The notes: generated by a model from the sequence alone, not told the origin. 60,070 nucleotides of DNA from Desulfovibrio sp. (GCA_017454325.1 JAFTDG010000050.1:1-60070); one strand, 5' to 3'. Counted from the first letter of the stretch, positions 17,284 through 26,987 are shown. Numbers and translations are program-made.

Positions 17284-18453
17284 ATGGCCATCAAGAAAAT
17301 GCAGGATTTGGATTTGCAGGGCAAAACAGTAGTTATCCGCGAGGATCTCAATCTTCCCATGAAGGAAGGGCGTATAACTAACGATAAACGGGCTCGGGCG
17401 GCCTTGCCCACTATCAGGACAGCTTTGGAAAAAGGCGCAGGCGTAGTGCTTGTTTCACACTTGGGCCGCCCAACAGAGGGGCAGTTCGAAGAGCAGTTTT
17501 CTCTCAAACCTGTGGCCAAGCATTTGGCAGAGCTTTTGGGCAAGCCTGTGACATTGGCCAGAACCATGGCCGATGCCAAAGCCATGCCTGGCACGGTGAC
17601 ACTGCTTGAAAATGTGCGTTTTTTCAAGGGGGAAAAGAAGAACGATCCCGAGCTGGCCGCGCAGCTGGCTGCCTTGGGCGATATTTACGTGATGGATGCC
17701 TTCGGTGCGGCACACCGTGCCCATTCCTCCACAGAAGGTGCTGTGCGCGTGGCAAAGACGGCATGCGCGGGTCCGCTCTTGCAGGCGGAGCTTGATGCCT
17801 TCAGCAAGGTGCTGGACAATCCTGCGCGACCGCTGGCAGCCATTATAGGCGGATCAAAGGTCTCCACCAAACTGGGACTTTTGGAGAATCTGCTGCAAAA
17901 GGTGGATACGCTCATCGTGGGAGGCGGTATTGCCAATACCTTTTTGGCCGCCACGGGGCATAAGGTGGGCATATCCCTTTGCGAGGAAGAACTTATTCCT
18001 GACGCAAAACGCATTCTTGATCTGGCCGTGAAATTGGGCAAGAAGATGCCCTTGCCCACGGATGTGGTGATTGCGCCGAAACTGGAACCCGGCCAAAAGG
18101 CCACAGTCTGCAGTGTGGATGCCGTGCCTGCAGACCAGATGATTTTGGACATTGGCCCGAATACGCTCGCACAATATGAAGAACTCCTGGCAACTGCTGC
18201 CACCGTGGTCTGGAATGGCCCAGTAGGAGCCTTTGAGACGGATCCCTTTGGCAAGGGGACGTTGGAACTGGCGCAGTACTTGGCACAATCTACAGCCTTT
18301 GTAGTTGTGGGGGGCGGTGACTCTGTGGCGGCAGTGGAAAAATATGGCCTAGCCGACAAAATGGGCTATATTTCTACCGGTGGCGGAGCTTCTTTGGAAT
18401 TGCTTGAAGGCAAGGTATTGCCCTCCGTGGCAGCTCTGGAGGCGCGTGGCTGA
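17284..18453 (+). CDS. pgk: Phosphoglycerate kinase
   Basis: 389 residues; reversible phosphate transfer from 1,3-bisphosphoglycerate to ADP. Signatures are VVIREDLNLPM, SHLGRPT, LLENVRFFKGEKKNDPELA, GGSKVSTKLGLLENLL, IGPNTLAQYEE and the C-terminal GGGDSVAAVEKYGL with ISTGGGASLELLEG. The ATG at 17284 follows GAGGGAG. It ends the plus-strand run and is followed by a strong terminator. Confidence 0.95.
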   Translation: MAIKKMQDLDLQGKTVVIREDLNLPMKEGRITNDKRARAALPTIRTALEKGAGVVLVSHLGRPTEGQFEEQFSLKPVAKHLAELLGKPVTLARTMADAKAMPGTVTLLENVRFFKGEKKNDPELAAQLAALGDIYVMDAFGAAHRAHSSTEGAVRVAKTACAGPLLQAELDAFSKVLDNPARPLAAIIGGSKVSTKLGLLENLLQKVDTLIVGGGIANTFLAATGHKVGISLCEEELIPDAKRILDLAVKLGKKMPLPTDVVIAPKLEPGQKATVCSVDAVPADQMILDIGPNTLAQYEELLATAATVVWNGPVGAFETDPFGKGTLELAQYLAQSTAFVVVGGGDSVAAVEKYGLADKMGYISTGGGASLELLEGKVLPSVAALEARG

Positions 18454-18491
18454 GGATAGCTGCTTGAGATAATGCTGCAACAATAATATAC

Positions 18492-18526
18492 AGCGCCCCG
18501 GCTCGAAAGAGCCGGGGCGCTTTCTC
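18492..18526 (+). terminator. Rho-independent terminator after pgk
   Basis: A perfect 13-bp stem, AGCGCCCCGGCTC (18492-18504) with GAGCCGGGGCGCT (18509-18521), GAAA tetraloop, then TTCTC. It lies between the convergent pgk and purM genes and may serve both strands. Confidence 0.85.
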
Positions 18527-18547
18527 TATCCGAACTGTCTTTGTATG

Positions 18548-19600
18548 CTAAAAGGCAACGAGCACCTGCTCATCATCCGTTGTCCGCTTGGCAATATCGC
18601 CGATATGCCATGCTTTCAAATTGAATGCCTCGATGCGGCTGATGGTTTCCTCTGTCTGGTCGGGTGACAGTACTAATACATAGCCTATGCCGCCATTGAA
18701 GATTTGCAGCATTTCCGGCCAGGAAAGATGCCCCGCTTCCTGAAGCCATGTAAAAACAGGGGGCATTGTCCAGCTGCCAAAGTTCACATGCGCTTCCACC
18801 TGGGTGGGCAGAACGCGGGGGATGTTGTCGTAAAAGCCGCCGCCCGTGATATGGGCCATGCCCTTCACGTTTATGTCACGCAGCAGCTGTCGCACAGCCT
18901 CAACATAGATGATAGTCGGCCGCAGCAACACATCGGCAACACTGGCCCCGGCTTCGCCGGGGAAGGGGGAATCCGGCGTTAAACCGCTTTCAGCTAGGAT
19001 TTTTCTGGCCAGGGAATATCCATTGGAGTGCAGTCCAGAGGAACCAATCCCCACAATGGAATCTCCGACCTGGATTGATGAGCCGTCAATCAGCTTGGCA
19101 TTGTCCACAATCCCCACGCAAAAACCGGCCAGATCGTATTCGCCAGGCGCATACATATCGGGCATTTCAGCGGTTTCGCCGCCCAGTAAGGCACAACCGG
19201 CCTGGCGACAACCTTCGGCTACACCGCTAATGACGGTATGGGCTGTATCCACATCCAGCTTGCCGGTAGCAAAATAGTCGAGAAAAAAGAGTGGAGTGGC
19301 CCCCTGCACCAGGATATCGTTGGCACTCATGGCCACAAGATCAATGCCAACGGTATCGTGCTTATGGAAGGAAAAGGCCAGCTTAAGCTTGGTGCCTACT
19401 CCATCGGTGGAAGAAACAAGCACAGGATCATCCATGCCACTGAGATCGGGTCTGAACAGACCGCCGAAACCGCCTATGTCTGACAGAACGCCCCTGGTGT
19501 GTGTGCCCTGAACTAGAGCCTTGATGCGGGAAACCAGGGCGTTACCCGCAGCAATATCAACGCCTGCCTGAGTGTAGGCTTTGGAGCGGTCGCTGGACAT
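18548..19600 (-). CDS. purM: Phosphoribosylformylglycinamidine cyclo-ligase
   Basis: 350 residues. It makes AIR from FGAM in purine synthesis. It shows YTQAGVDIAAGNALV, GGFGGLF, VSSTDGVGTKLKLA, MSANDILVQGATPLFFLDYFA, LLGGETAEMPDMY, GSSGLHSNGYSLARK and HITGGGFYDNIPRVLP, the complete PurM pattern. The ATG at 19600 follows GGAGGCAGAA. It diverges from the proline-rich protein gene at 19721. Confidence 0.95.
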   Translation of the reverse strand: MSSDRSKAYTQAGVDIAAGNALVSRIKALVQGTHTRGVLSDIGGFGGLFRPDLSGMDDPVLVSSTDGVGTKLKLAFSFHKHDTVGIDLVAMSANDILVQGATPLFFLDYFATGKLDVDTAHTVISGVAEGCRQAGCALLGGETAEMPDMYAPGEYDLAGFCVGIVDNAKLIDGSSIQVGDSIVGIGSSGLHSNGYSLARKILAESGLTPDSPFPGEAGASVADVLLRPTIIYVEAVRQLLRDINVKGMAHITGGGFYDNIPRVLPTQVEAHVNFGSWTMPPVFTWLQEAGHLSWPEMLQIFNGGIGYVLVLSPDQTEETISRIEAFNLKAWHIGDIAKRTTDDEQVLVAF

Positions 19601-19720
19601 TTCTGCCTCCTTAAGATGAGCATGCATAGCACAAGTCGTCGTAAATCCCAAGACTCTTTTTATTCCTAGACCCCATAGGCTGCCGCTGATAGAATAGCCC
19701 AGAGGGGAAAAGGAGTTGCT

Positions 19721-20461
19721 ATGCGTATATCAGTGCTCGTATGCTTTTGCCTCATAGCAGGCTTGACCGTGCTGTGCGCAAGCCGGGCTGCCAACAGTGA
19801 AGAATACCGTGCACCTGTTTCCGGTGCACTCATGGCACCACCTCTGCCAGAGCAGACAACCCGTCGATTGCTGCTTCCACCCGAGACAACACAACAGACA
19901 GCGCAATCTTCTTTGCATGACGGTTCGTTATTCGATGCTGCTTTACCTCGGTCAAAAGATGCAGTGGCGCCGTTGCAGCCTGCACTGGAATCTGGATCGA
20001 GCTATTCCCTGCAATCGCATCCCGGTATACAGGGGGCAGTACCCTATTCCCATTTTATGGAAGGCAAGGGCGTCAGGGATAGCAAACCACCGGCACCTGT
20101 TCCTAGTGAACAAATGAATCCTCTTTCGCCTGCATCGACGCAGCCTCCCTTAGAAAATTCGGGTTCTCCTGAACACTACAGGGGCGTACCCATGCAGGAA
20201 GAAGACATTGTCTTTGGCACCTCACGTTTGGAGGGCAGTCATTTTTTAAGCAGAGGGCGTGTTCGCCATTGGCGTGATTCTGTAACAGGCGATATCATTA
20301 CCCATGTGGTACCGCCTCCACCGCCGGCTGTGCAGCAGCACGAACCCCTGCTGATTGCGCCGCGGATCTATCCCGACGTATTTGGCCTCCACGGCTATGA
20401 CCATGGCTCGAGACATGGGCATACAGGTCGTACGTTTACGGAACAATGGGGAGGGCGGTAA
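19721..20461 (+). CDS. Exported proline-rich protein of unknown function
   Basis: 246 residues. The N-terminal signal peptide (MRISVLVCFCLIAGLTVLCASRA) is followed by a mostly disordered Pro/Ser/Gln-rich region and a short C-terminal block. That block contains RVRHWRDSVTGDIITHVVPPPPPA and a Gly/His-rich end (GLHGYDHGSRHGHTG). AAAAGGAG precedes the ATG. It stops one base before the radical SAM gene, suggesting one transcript. I recognise no family; periplasmic or surface location is inferred from the signal. Confidence 0.7.
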   Translation: MRISVLVCFCLIAGLTVLCASRAANSEEYRAPVSGALMAPPLPEQTTRRLLLPPETTQQTAQSSLHDGSLFDAALPRSKDAVAPLQPALESGSSYSLQSHPGIQGAVPYSHFMEGKGVRDSKPPAPVPSEQMNPLSPASTQPPLENSGSPEHYRGVPMQEEDIVFGTSRLEGSHFLSRGRVRHWRDSVTGDIITHVVPPPPPAVQQHEPLLIAPRIYPDVFGLHGYDHGSRHGHTGRTFTEQWGGR

Positions 20462-20462
20462 T

Positions 20463-21470
20463 ATGCAGGCAATGCTCTGGTCACCCAATGCCGATGGCTC
20501 TGTAAGCTGCCGCCTCTGCGTACACCGCTGCCGTGTGCGTAAGGGAGGCAAAGGACGTTGTGGGGTGCGTGTCAATCTCAAGGGGGGATTGGTCTCTCTG
20601 GTCAATGAGGTTGTAACCGCTGTCGGCATGGATCCTGTAGAAAAAAAACCTTTGTATCACTTTTTGCCCGGTACGAAGATTTTTTCTGTGGGCAGTGCAG
20701 GGTGCAATTTTCACTGCCGTTTTTGTCAGAACAGCAACATATCTCAGGTGCCAGAAAGTGGTGTGGTGCCTGGCCGGCGCGTTACTCCTGAAGATCTTGT
20801 TTCACTGGCCGTGACAAACCGTGCGCGCTCCCTGGCCTTTACCTATAATGAGCCTACGGTGTTTTTCGAGCTCGTTTATCAGACAGCACGCCAGGCCAAG
20901 GAGAAGGGCCTTCCCAGTGTGCTGGTTAGTAACGGGTTTATGTCAGCAGACTGCCTGCGGGCGCTGCATGCGAGTATCAGTGCTGCGAATATTGACTTGA
21001 AAGGGTTCAGCGACGAATTTTACCGCTCCTATTGTGGAGGTCGCCTGCAGCCTGTCCTTGACAACCTTAAAGCTATCAAGGCGATGGGCTGGTGGCTTGA
21101 GGTGACCACATTGGTCATTCCCGGTGTCAATGACACTATTGATGAGCTCAAGGGGGTGGCAACCTTTATTCATGACGAGCTAGGGGCGGATACTCCCTGG
21201 CATATTTCTGCCTTTCATGGTGCCTATCGCATGGCCGATTATCCTGCAACTCCGCTACCCAAGCTGGAAGAGGCCTGGCGCATTGGACGTGAATCAGGGC
21301 TGCACTATGTCTATATAGGCAATGTGCGCAGTGCGGTAGGTTCCACCACATTTTGTTCCCAGTGCGGGGCGGCGGTGATCCGGCGCGAAGGCTTTGAAGC
21401 ACGCGTTTCCGGTGCATTGGGGGAATGTCCCTCCTGTGGTACGGTTCTCCCGGGCATCTGGACGTTATGA
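20463..21470 (+). CDS. amrS: AmmeMemoRadiSam-type radical SAM enzyme
   Basis: 335 residues from the ATG at 20463. It contains the radical SAM cluster motif CNFHCRFCQ, an upstream Cys-rich CRLCVHRCRVRKGGKGRCGVR segment, TYNEPTVFFEL, and VLVSNGFMSADCL. The C-terminal zinc-finger-like CSQCGAAVIRR...CPSCG is typical of this family. The family usually occurs with AMMECR1 and Memo proteins; neither is adjacent here. The substrate is unknown. It overlaps cobO by four bases (ATGA), suggesting coupled expression with corrinoid adenosylation. Confidence 0.88.
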   Translation: MQAMLWSPNADGSVSCRLCVHRCRVRKGGKGRCGVRVNLKGGLVSLVNEVVTAVGMDPVEKKPLYHFLPGTKIFSVGSAGCNFHCRFCQNSNISQVPESGVVPGRRVTPEDLVSLAVTNRARSLAFTYNEPTVFFELVYQTARQAKEKGLPSVLVSNGFMSADCLRALHASISAANIDLKGFSDEFYRSYCGGRLQPVLDNLKAIKAMGWWLEVTTLVIPGVNDTIDELKGVATFIHDELGADTPWHISAFHGAYRMADYPATPLPKLEEAWRIGRESGLHYVYIGNVRSAVGSTTFCSQCGAAVIRREGFEARVSGALGECPSCGTVLPGIWTL

Positions 21471-21970
21471 TTCTGGTCTATACCGGCGACGGAAAGGGCA
21501 AGACCAGTGCCTGTGTGGGACAGGCCTTGAGAGCCTTGGGCCAGGGAATGACAGTTGCTTTTGGTCAGTTCATGAAGCGTGACGGTCAAGCGGGGGAGCA
21601 GGCCATGCTGTCCAGGCTGCTTGGAGATCGTTTCCTCGCTGGAGGGCTGGGTTTTTTGCGCAATCCAGCCGAGCGGCCTGCACACAGGCAAGCTGCTCTA
21701 AAGGTACTTGCCTGGGCGCAGGTGCAGCTGGCCGATTGTGATATGCTGCTGCTGGACGAAGCCCTTTATGCCCTTGGCGCGAATCTGCTGACGCGAGAAG
21801 ACGTGGAGGCACTGCTGCATATTGCCCGTCGTGAGAAATGCCATCTTGTACTTTCCGGGCGCAATGCGCCGATGTGGCTGGTAGCGGTCGCTGACCTGGT
21901 GACCTCCATGACAGAGGTCAAGCACCCCTGGCAGCAGGGCGTTGCAGCCACAAGAGGCATAGAATTCTGA
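21467..21970 (+). CDS. cobO: Corrinoid adenosyltransferase (CobO/BtuR family)
   Basis: 167 residues. It transfers adenosine from ATP to cob(I)alamin or precursors. It begins MILVYTGDGKGKTSACVGQA with the family P-loop GDGKGKTS, then MTVAFGQFMK, DMLLLDEALYAL and VVADLVTSMTEVKHPW...GVAATRGIEF. The ATG overlaps the amrS stop. At 167 residues it is slightly shorter than E. coli BtuR, lacking the N-terminal extension. It belongs with cobB elsewhere in this window as part of cobamide synthesis. Confidence 0.92.
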   Translation: MILVYTGDGKGKTSACVGQALRALGQGMTVAFGQFMKRDGQAGEQAMLSRLLGDRFLAGGLGFLRNPAERPAHRQAALKVLAWAQVQLADCDMLLLDEALYALGANLLTREDVEALLHIARREKCHLVLSGRNAPMWLVAVADLVTSMTEVKHPWQQGVAATRGIEF

Positions 21971-22003
21971 CCGTATTGTGTTCACCTGTCAGTATTATGT
22001 GTT

Positions 22004-22035
22004 AAAAAACCGCCGTTTTCTGAAGAAAACGGCGG
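22004..22035 (-). terminator. Terminator of the porin gene
   Basis: CCGCCGTTTTC (22010-22020) pairs with GAAAACGGCGG (22025-22035) around a TGAA loop. Six A at 22004-22009 give a U run on the minus strand, so it terminates porin transcription. The cobO transcript may also stop here. Confidence 0.85.
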
Positions 22036-22120
22036 CTAGGGTACGCGCGGGAAGGACTCGCGCGCAGGAGGTTACGTCGGGTGCGGCCGTGCACACAGTG
22101 ACCGCACCATGTCAGGAGTG

Positions 22121-23746
22121 TTAGAAGGTATAGGCAAAGGTGACCTGGGCTTTCCAGGCATCTTTTTTCTGCACCTTGGAATCTTCCATCCAGCGGCGGT
22201 TCCAGGTGTCGCTGTTGTACATGTTGACAATATACCCGAGATCCACATTCACGGCGAAATTTTCATACATCTGGTAGGTGTTGTCCAAATTAAATTCCAG
22301 CAGATTGTCATTGGTGGTCATATATGGGCCGTCAGCGCCATAGCCGTCATTCCAGCCTTCGCGTGAATTGAAGTATTTGGTCATGCTCGGGCTGTTGGTA
22401 CCGCCCCACAGGGCCACGCGGAAGGTATGCGACAAATCTTCAATGAAGCTCATGTCGCGTACCTGCAGGCCCACGCCCCAAGTACCGGCATAGGTCATGT
22501 TCTTTTCAATGTTGTCGCCGCCCTTAGAGGCAACCGACCAGTCCGTGCCGCCTGAACCCATGAAGCTGGTGAAGCTACCCGAACCGGCAATGCTGGGCAT
22601 ACGTTTGGAGCCGTTTTTCATGTCTCCGTCGTCACCAGAGGCGTACCAGCCGAAGATGCCGGGAACGCCCCAGTCAAACTTGTATTCCACTAGAGCTTTG
22701 ACCAGCCAACCCTCGCGGCGGCTATCAGCGCGTATGGAATCAACATTGCCCCGTTTGAAAAGATCATAGGAGCCGAAACCTCCGGAATATCCGTAGTCAA
22801 ATTCAAATTCGATGTTCAACGGATCCCAGAGGGTCAGGGAAATGGGCAACCCGAACCAGAACAAGGAGCTGTAGGCCTGGCTGTTGCCAAAACCGTTGCT
22901 CAAATCGGCATTAAAGCCGGGGTGGTAGTTGATCAAAGTCTGGGACAGAACACCATCTTGTGTTGTCCAGCCGCCATCAAGTGAGGAAGTACGGCGATCA
23001 TTGTTATAACGAATGAGAGCGTCATCGTCATAGCCATCGAGTGCATTTTTACCCATCATACCGTACATGACCCATGGCGTGAGTTCCACACCGTCAAAGG
23101 TCAGTGGCAACGAAAGGGCAAAGAGGTCGATATTGTCCAGATAATTTCTTTCAAAATTCGTTTTCGTGCCGTCAGCAGAATCCCACCCATCATAATTGTC
23201 GTTGACAGGGCGCATCCAAAGGCCGGTCAGGCTGACGTTGTCATTGAATTTGTAGTTTGCCACCACGGCAGCAACATCACCATCCATGATGGCGGAGCCG
23301 CCGGCAGCATTGGGCATGGCAAAGGCCTGCAAGCCCATGCGGAACTGGAGATCGGTATTGGGTACCGTCCAGTCAATATAGGCATTTTTGACTTTGATCT
23401 GGTTTGTGCCATCGGCACCGAGGGCACCACCGTACTCGGCATCGCCCCAGTACTGGGTGCCAATTTCAAAAAATACTGTACCGGAAAGGGCTTCGGAGGC
23501 CACGGCGTCCACTTGAAGGCGGATACGTTGTGCAGCACCAAAAATATCGTCAGCATCTTTTTTATTGCCGCCGGCTTTATCTACAAAGTTGGTGTCGGCC
23601 ACGCCGAAACCTACCAGCCATTCGCCCTGAGCCTTGAAGTCGATGGCCTTGGCACCCGTCTGAATGCCCATGAGCATGCCTGCGGCGAGCAAGGTCACCA
23701 TGCAGGCTTTTTTAAAAAATTTTAATCCTTTCTTTTGGTTGGACAT
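22121..23746 (-). CDS. Outer-membrane homotrimeric-type porin
   Basis: 541 residues. The signal peptide MSNQKKGLKFFKKACMVTLL with AAGMLMGIQTGAKA cleaves before IDFKAQGEW. The mature protein alternates aromatic and polar residues in many short beta strands, and ends VTFAYTF with the C-terminal Phe read by the BAM machinery. Length and features match the abundant Desulfovibrio porin family that passes small nutrients such as sulfate and organic acids. GGAGG lies 8 nt before the ATG at 23746. It has its own strong promoter (23845-23873) and terminator, consistent with high expression. Confidence 0.85.
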   Translation of the reverse strand: MSNQKKGLKFFKKACMVTLLAAGMLMGIQTGAKAIDFKAQGEWLVGFGVADTNFVDKAGGNKKDADDIFGAAQRIRLQVDAVASEALSGTVFFEIGTQYWGDAEYGGALGADGTNQIKVKNAYIDWTVPNTDLQFRMGLQAFAMPNAAGGSAIMDGDVAAVVANYKFNDNVSLTGLWMRPVNDNYDGWDSADGTKTNFERNYLDNIDLFALSLPLTFDGVELTPWVMYGMMGKNALDGYDDDALIRYNNDRRTSSLDGGWTTQDGVLSQTLINYHPGFNADLSNGFGNSQAYSSLFWFGLPISLTLWDPLNIEFEFDYGYSGGFGSYDLFKRGNVDSIRADSRREGWLVKALVEYKFDWGVPGIFGWYASGDDGDMKNGSKRMPSIAGSGSFTSFMGSGGTDWSVASKGGDNIEKNMTYAGTWGVGLQVRDMSFIEDLSHTFRVALWGGTNSPSMTKYFNSREGWNDGYGADGPYMTTNDNLLEFNLDNTYQMYENFAVNVDLGYIVNMYNSDTWNRRWMEDSKVQKKDAWKAQVTFAYTF

Positions 23747-23844
23747 GCTTGAATCCTCCACGAACATTTTGCGAAACTCCACTGTGACCCACTCTGATAT
23801 GACACGGATGGAGAATCGTTGGTGTGTCACTAAAAGATGGACGC

Positions 23845-23873
23845 ATCATGCAGAAGATTGGAGAGCATGTCAA
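23845..23873 (-). promoter_or_regulatory. Strong sigma-70 promoter of the porin gene
   Basis: Reading the minus strand, TTGACA (23873-23868) and CATGAT (23850-23845) are separated by exactly 17 bp. Transcription would begin near 23838, giving a 5' leader of about 90 nt before the ATG at 23746. The upstream sequence is AT-rich, as in strong promoters. Confidence 0.75.
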
Positions 23874-23935
23874 GTAAATTGAAATTTATTTTCTAATTCA
23901 TAATAATGCCTGGGTGAATATTTTCTTTGGAGTTT

Positions 23936-24205
23936 TCAGGCATACATAGCCATGTGCCCGGTCATTCCATCCGAGGCCTGGTAGATCGCATCCATCGTAA
24001 TGTTCTGACCGATTTCCGGCCAGCTCAAACAGGCTCCCTCTTCGGTGAGTGTCCAGTTGTTTCTCTGGGCAGGGGTTGCCCGAGAGAGTGTGGGGAAGGC
24101 GCCCAGGGGCACGGTGACACGGCGTCCGTCATTGAGTTCCACTTCCATTCTGAATGCGCTGAACTCTACGGATGTTGCGGATATGTGTGCGTATTGGTTT
24201 GTCAT
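23936..24205 (-). CDS. DUF2442 domain protein
   Basis: 89 residues carrying the DUF2442 pattern: VEFSAFRMEVELNDGRRVTVP, then LGAFPTLSRATPAQRNNWTL and SWPEIGQNITMDAIY. GGGGGA lies 7-8 nt before the ATG at 24205. DUF2442 proteins are often paired with a DUF4160 partner and have been discussed as antitoxin-like, but no partner gene is adjacent. It lies on the same strand between an MFS gene and the porin; function is unknown. Confidence 0.8.
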   Translation of the reverse strand: MTNQYAHISATSVEFSAFRMEVELNDGRRVTVPLGAFPTLSRATPAQRNNWTLTEEGACLSWPEIGQNITMDAIYQASDGMTGHMAMYA

Positions 24206-24302
24206 GATGTCATCCCCCATAATTTGCATGTGCAGACTATGCAAGGAGATATGCAATATTCAGACCAAGACAAAGCGTTGACGCAAGGAGATGAGTACAG
24301 TG

Positions 24303-25574
24303 TTAGTCCTGCAATATATCCCGTGCTCGGGAAGGTTTGGTTTGCATCCGGGTAAAGGCTTTGTTGCCATAGATAGTGCAGAGGAATGCCCCCAGGCCGG
24401 AGAGCGCACTCATAATGCCCAGGGGCAGGGCGCTTTCCGGCCCGGCAATGCCAGCCAGGGGTGAGGCTGCAGCTCCGCAGATAAAGAAGACTACGCCAAG
24501 AATGCCAGAAGCCGCACCCGCCCCTACGTTTTGAGCCATAATGGCCAAGGTGAAGCTCGTAGGCTTGGTGAAGCCCTGGGCTGCCAGCATAGCCATGAGG
24601 CTTGCCATCATGGGAACGGGTGAAGTTGGATGCAGCATCGCAACAGCCAAAATGGCAAGACAGGCCAAGGCACGACAGAAGTTGCCAAAGGCCAGCAGGG
24701 TTCTGTCGCCAAAGCGACCGCTCAATTGGCCTACTGCAAGTGAGGAGATCACCAGCACCATGGCGTTGGCACTAAAAAATAGCCCGAACTGCTCCACGCT
24801 GAAGCTGTAGATGTGAATAAAGATAAAGGGGGAGGCTGAAATGTAGCAGAAAAAACCTGCCGCAGTGAAGCCCTGCACTCCCGTATACCAGAGGAAGGCC
24901 CGCTGGTGAAAGAGCTGCCCCATGTTACGAAAGGATGCGGCCATGCCACCGCGCACCCGCTGGTGTGGTGCAAGAGTTTCTGGTATGGCCAAGCGACAGC
25001 CAAGCCAAAGAGCCGCCCCAATGCCGGTGAGCAGGTAAAAAATGCCGCGCCAGCCCAGGGCAGTGGTGGTGATGCAACCGCCGCCAATGGGGCCGACTAC
25101 GGGGGCAATGCCGGTAATGGCCATGAACATGGACATAAAGCTGGTCAGCCGAGAGCCCGTGAAGGAGTCACAACTGAGAGCTCGGCAGAGTACAGCTCCG
25201 CCGGATCCGCCAAGTCCCTGTAAAAAACGCAGTACAAGAAATATTTCTCCAGTAGGAGCATAGGCACAAAGCACGGAAGCGACCGTAAACAGTATCAATG
25301 AGACAAGCAGGATACCCTTGCGACCAATACCATCCGAGATGGGGCCTATAACAATCTGACCTAATGCCAGGCCCAGCAAGCAGGCGGCAATGCTTGCCTG
25401 TGCCATAGATGCCGGAATGGTGAGATCGCGTGCTATGTCAGGCAGGGCCGGAAGGTACATGTCGGTGCAGAGAGGGCCAAACCCTGCCAGAAAGGCCAGC
25501 AGCACAATGACAAGGATGCGTTGTGTGCCGTGGACATCTGCCAGGGAACGGTATGGGGAAGGAGATTGGGCCAT
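24303..25574 (-). CDS. MFS multidrug transporter, Bcr/CflA type
   Basis: 423 residues with 12 predicted membrane helices. Family marks are the TDMYLPALPDIARDL motif at the end of helix 1, GQIVIGPISDGIGRKGILL between helices 2 and 3, and RFLQGLGGSGGAVLCRALSCD. Proteins of this group export drugs or small metabolites by proton antiport; the substrate cannot be read from sequence. AAGGAG lies 9 nt before the ATG at 25574. It is the last of three consecutive minus-strand MFS genes. Confidence 0.85.
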   Translation of the reverse strand: MAQSPSPYRSLADVHGTQRILVIVLLAFLAGFGPLCTDMYLPALPDIARDLTIPASMAQASIAACLLGLALGQIVIGPISDGIGRKGILLVSLILFTVASVLCAYAPTGEIFLVLRFLQGLGGSGGAVLCRALSCDSFTGSRLTSFMSMFMAITGIAPVVGPIGGGCITTTALGWRGIFYLLTGIGAALWLGCRLAIPETLAPHQRVRGGMAASFRNMGQLFHQRAFLWYTGVQGFTAAGFFCYISASPFIFIHIYSFSVEQFGLFFSANAMVLVISSLAVGQLSGRFGDRTLLAFGNFCRALACLAILAVAMLHPTSPVPMMASLMAMLAAQGFTKPTSFTLAIMAQNVGAGAASGILGVVFFICGAAASPLAGIAGPESALPLGIMSALSGLGAFLCTIYGNKAFTRMQTKPSRARDILQD

Positions 25575-25705
25575 AATGTTATACTCCTTGTGCAAAACCG
25601 CTGAGGCGTTGGAGCAGGCAGGTCATGTATTGTGGCTCTGGACAAGACAGGCCCCATCACTGCGGACTAAGCATGTCTAGGACTGTATTGATTGCTGTGT
25701 ATGGG

Positions 25706-26899
25706 TTAGCTGGCATTTATTGCAGTGCCATGTCTACGCAAGAGAAGTACAAGCAAAGACATGAGCTGCACGGCGAACATGCAGGCAAGGCAGGCCAGCC
25801 AGCCATAGTGGGCATAGATGATGCCCGGCAGCCACGACCCCAGCACACCACCAAAATAGTAGATGGAAAGGAAAAGCCCGTTGACCATGCCGTGATCGCA
25901 TTGCCCCGATTTGGTGGCTAGCTGATTGATAAGACCCGGTGCCAGGGAGTGGACAATAAATTCGCCCAGGGCAATGAACCACAAGCCGCTGAAAATCGTC
26001 CATACCAGAGGCGGGTATAGTGAGAGCAGGGAAAGAGTAAAGACTGTTCCTCCAAAAATGAGCAGATTATTGGTCGAACCAAACAAGCGCTGCAGCGGAT
26101 TGAGGGTCAGCGAAGCCACAAGACCAATGGAATAGCCCAGATACATCAGGCCAATGAGCCCTTCCGACTGACCCTGACCCAGTTCTGCCATGCGCAGGGG
26201 CACAAGATTGCCAATGGCAGCGAAGGTAAAGATGCCGCACGCCTCCACAAAAAGCAGGCTGGGAACACCCTTTTGTTTGAGCACAGTCAGGTAATCGCTG
26301 ATACGATGGGCCTGAGGTTTACCGCCGGCCTGTTCGGGAATGCTCCGTGCAAGAACAAGGCAGAGTAGAAACAGTACACAGATGGCTGCCAGTGTGGTAC
26401 GCCAGCCAAATAGTTCTGCACTGTAGCCGCCGCCAAGACGGCCTGTCAGTGAGCCTACAAGCGTCGCCGTCACGTAGCCTGCAAGTGCCCGTTTCATATC
26501 AAGATGGCGAAACATGCCGGCAATGCAGGCCATGACACTGGTGAGCAGCACCGGTGTGAGAATGGCCTGTAATACGCGGATTGCAAGGAGCCCCTCAAAG
26601 GAGGTTGCGCAATACATTCCTGCACCGCTTATTCCCAAGAGGGCTGAAGAGGCGAGTATGGCTCGTCGTATTCCCGTACGTCCCAGGAGTAAACCTACGC
26701 ACAGGGGGGAAATGCTCAGGGAGAGCATGTGTACGCTGACGAGCAGGCCAATGTGGCCGCGATCAACGGCGAGCTCTTGGCCGATGCTGTTAAACATGGG
26801 CTGCGGTCCATACATCAGAGCGTAGGCACATGCCGTAAGCAGAAGAAGGCATATGTATGATCTGAATACGTTGGCGCTGTGAACGTGCTGGTGCGGCAT
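25706..26899 (-). CDS. MFS transporter (YnfM-like)
   Basis: 397 residues, 12 membrane helices. It begins HVHSANVFRSYICLLLLTAC, with the motif A-like LCVGLLLGRTGIRRAIL between helices 2 and 3 and a second-half repeat. The pattern is that of the predicted arabinose/drug efflux YnfM group rather than the Bcr group next door. AAGGAGG precedes the ATG at 26899. Substrate unknown. Confidence 0.8.
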   Translation of the reverse strand: MPHQHVHSANVFRSYICLLLLTACAYALMYGPQPMFNSIGQELAVDRGHIGLLVSVHMLSLSISPLCVGLLLGRTGIRRAILASSALLGISGAGMYCATSFEGLLAIRVLQAILTPVLLTSVMACIAGMFRHLDMKRALAGYVTATLVGSLTGRLGGGYSAELFGWRTTLAAICVLFLLCLVLARSIPEQAGGKPQAHRISDYLTVLKQKGVPSLLFVEACGIFTFAAIGNLVPLRMAELGQGQSEGLIGLMYLGYSIGLVASLTLNPLQRLFGSTNNLLIFGGTVFTLSLLSLYPPLVWTIFSGLWFIALGEFIVHSLAPGLINQLATKSGQCDHGMVNGLFLSIYYFGGVLGSWLPGIIYAHYGWLACLACMFAVQLMSLLVLLLRRHGTAINAS

Positions 26900-26987
26900 G
26901 GCATCCTCCTTGATGCGGGCGGGATGTTCACTCCGTCGCTGCCAGCTGTCAAGTACCGATACAGAGGTTACGCCGCGTTGTTAGAGC

